A stretch of DNA of 22,484 nucleotides from an uncultured Bacteroides sp. (lineage in GTDB: Bacteria > Bacteroidota > Bacteroidia > Bacteroidales > Bacteroidaceae). Below are positions 21,617-22,484 of this stretch, piece by piece (position 1 is the stretch's first letter; each line of letters starts with the position of its first letter). The notes beneath the pieces are model-generated. The model saw only the letters and a program-made list of their open reading frames with translations, did not search any database and was not told the DNA's origin. Made by a program: the position numbers and the translations under genes. The stretch spans positions 1-22,484 of the forward strand of contig CAAFTU010000014.1 of NCBI GenBank assembly GCA_900766005.1, read 5' to 3'.

Positions 21617-22312
21617 ATGAACAGTAAGGAATACAATAAAATGGTTGCAGATGCAAGGCGTGGCGTGAGTCGTAAATTTGGCTTTCGCCAGAGTTCCTAT
21701 ATCAACTTCAAGGTTGAAGGAGGCTATTTTTTCTGTCTGTATTTTCATACTAATGAAGCCAAACTTACTGTCAAGCCGATGTATGCCGATGAATTATGGT
21801 GGGATATATGGGACGCATCCGAAAACAAAATGGAGCCGTTGAGTCTGCGCGGAACCGGTGCTTATTCTCTGCCGGGGCAAATCCTGACCTCATACGAAAT
21901 TCCGAAAACGACCAACTTGAATGAGCTTACCAATCTTTTTGAGCAGGTATTTCAAGGCGCAGCTATTGTAATGTCGAAGTTTCTGACTGACAACCCTGAT
22001 GCTGCCCTTTTCTATCCCGATGAATCGAATATGGATCATGATCCAGACAGACTTCTTTATCTTATTGCCCTAATCCACAACGGCAGAAAGAACGAGGCGT
22101 TGGATATAATAAAGGAAGCGCGCAAGAACAAGCATTGCTGTATGTTCAAAAGTGGAATGTTTAGTGACAGTTACACGTATATCCGCCGTTGGTGCAAGCA
22201 GGAGCAAACAGGCATGCGGATACGACATACTTTTGTTTCCATTTTCAATAGCCTTGCCAAGACAAGAGCATACGCATTGATGGTACTCGGCAGAATTACC
22301 AAAAAAATCTGA
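21617..22312 (+). CDS. Soluble protein of unknown family, faintly DUF4304-like (island gene 10)
   Basis: 231 residues, no signal or clear membrane helix. The N-terminal half (ARRGVSRKFGFRQSSYINFK, VEGGYFFCLYFHTNEAKLTV, KPMYADELWWDIWD) has the layout of DUF4304-type proteins, where an N-terminal helix and the GF motif precede a beta-sheet. The C-terminal half (DRLLYLIALIHNGRKNEALD and the following IIKEARKNKHCC) looks like a helical repeat. DUF4304 and similar families occur among toxin-immunity neighbourhoods. The resemblance is weak and unverified. It is transcribed from leader repeat copy 2 and ends at an 11-bp hairpin. Its base composition is somewhat less AT-rich than island genes 1-9. 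Confidence 0.68.
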   Translation: MNSKEYNKMVADARRGVSRKFGFRQSSYINFKVEGGYFFCLYFHTNEAKLTVKPMYADELWWDIWDASENKMEPLSLRGTGAYSLPGQILTSYEIPKTTNLNELTNLFEQVFQGAAIVMSKFLTDNPDAALFYPDESNMDHDPDRLLYLIALIHNGRKNEALDIIKEARKNKHCCMFKSGMFSDSYTYIRRWCKQEQTGMRIRHTFVSIFNSLAKTRAYALMVLGRITKKI

Positions 22313-22342
22313 GAAGTACAATTCATCATGGATTGTACTTCT
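22312..22342 (+). terminator. Hairpin after island gene 10, possible terminator
   Basis: AGAAGTACAAT (22312-22322) and ATTGTACTTCT (22332-22342) form a perfect 11-bp stem with a 9-base loop, starting at the last base of the stop codon. No proper T tract follows on the plus strand, so termination efficiency is doubtful. Confidence 0.45.
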
Positions 22343-22420
22343 ATCGTAATATAAAGTAAAATAAGCAATAAAAGAATATCTTATTCACTATCAACATACC
22401 ATATTGTCAATATCTTTCCC

Positions 22421-22484
22421 TCATTTAGTCAATCGTATCTTTTCGTGGTAGAAATAATTTACGATAACCGGCTTGCCTTTTTCC
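22421..22484 (-). CDS. Possible 3' end of a minus-strand gene (partial)
   Basis: From the window edge the minus strand reads EKGKPVIVNYFYHEKIRLTK and then TGA (22423-22421). The codon choice and residue mix look coding, and the frame is open to the end of the window. Only 20 codons are visible, so no product can be named. If real, the island's plus-strand genes meet a convergent gene here. Confidence 0.35.
   Translation of the reverse strand, partial: EKGKPVIVNYFYHEKIRLTK

Noticed and set aside
15647..22484. Mobile element with its own transposase or integrase
   Set aside because: No transposase, integrase or terminal inverted repeats are visible; the duplicated leader is too short and diverged to be called an insertion-sequence end.

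Overview
The window looks like chromosomal DNA of a gut Bacteroidales (Bacteroides/Phocaeicola type). The evidence is the Bacteroidetes-style -7 promoter boxes (TAnnTTTG), a NigD-type lipoprotein, a DUF3472 secreted protein, an ECF sigma factor paired with a beta-barrel anti-sigma protein, and the menaquinone gene order. No species can be assigned from the sequence alone.

Layout. (1) 1-222: two identical tandem tRNA-Asp(GTC) genes and a terminator. (2) 241-2998: an ECF sigma factor and a membrane-spanning anti-sigma/beta-barrel protein on the minus strand, with a divergent NigD-like lipoprotein. This matches the Das/Dma/NigD module linked to outer-membrane-vesicle control in Bacteroides thetaiotaomicron. 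(3) 2974-9997: one minus-strand menaquinone operon, transcribed as HAD-hotdog fusion, menF, menD, menB, menC, menE, with very short gaps or ATGA overlaps. It covers isochorismate to DHNA; menH and menA are not here. (4) 10178-14621: a small PH-domain protein, a secreted DUF3472 protein, a membrane-anchored MutS-like ATPase and a Crp/Fnr-type regulator. (5) 14622-15646: a repeat-rich intergenic region (three 22-bp palindromic units, then a perfect 43-bp tandem duplication carrying a promoter-like box) leading into a GNAT acetyltransferase. (6) 15647-22484: a visibly AT-richer accessory island. By hand count one 60-base line here is about 35% GC, against about 55% for one line in menB. It holds at least nine small co-directional genes, mostly membrane proteins of unknown family, plus one protein resembling the Imm11/DUF1629 immunity family. 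The last 64 bases may hold the 3' end of a minus-strand gene.

How it fits together. The first 15 kb is conserved core physiology: envelope stress/vesicle regulation and respiratory quinone synthesis. The last 6.5 kb looks like a horizontally acquired, still-changing cassette array. It has a duplicated leader/promoter at 15876 and 21369 framing most of it, a C8 homopolymer that breaks one gene in a way that could switch on and off, a decayed gene tail, and an immunity-like protein. My best interpretation is an orphan-immunity or interbacterial-defence island comparable to the acquired interbacterial defence (AID) loci of gut Bacteroidales. Most of its members are unrecognised, so the assignment is inference.
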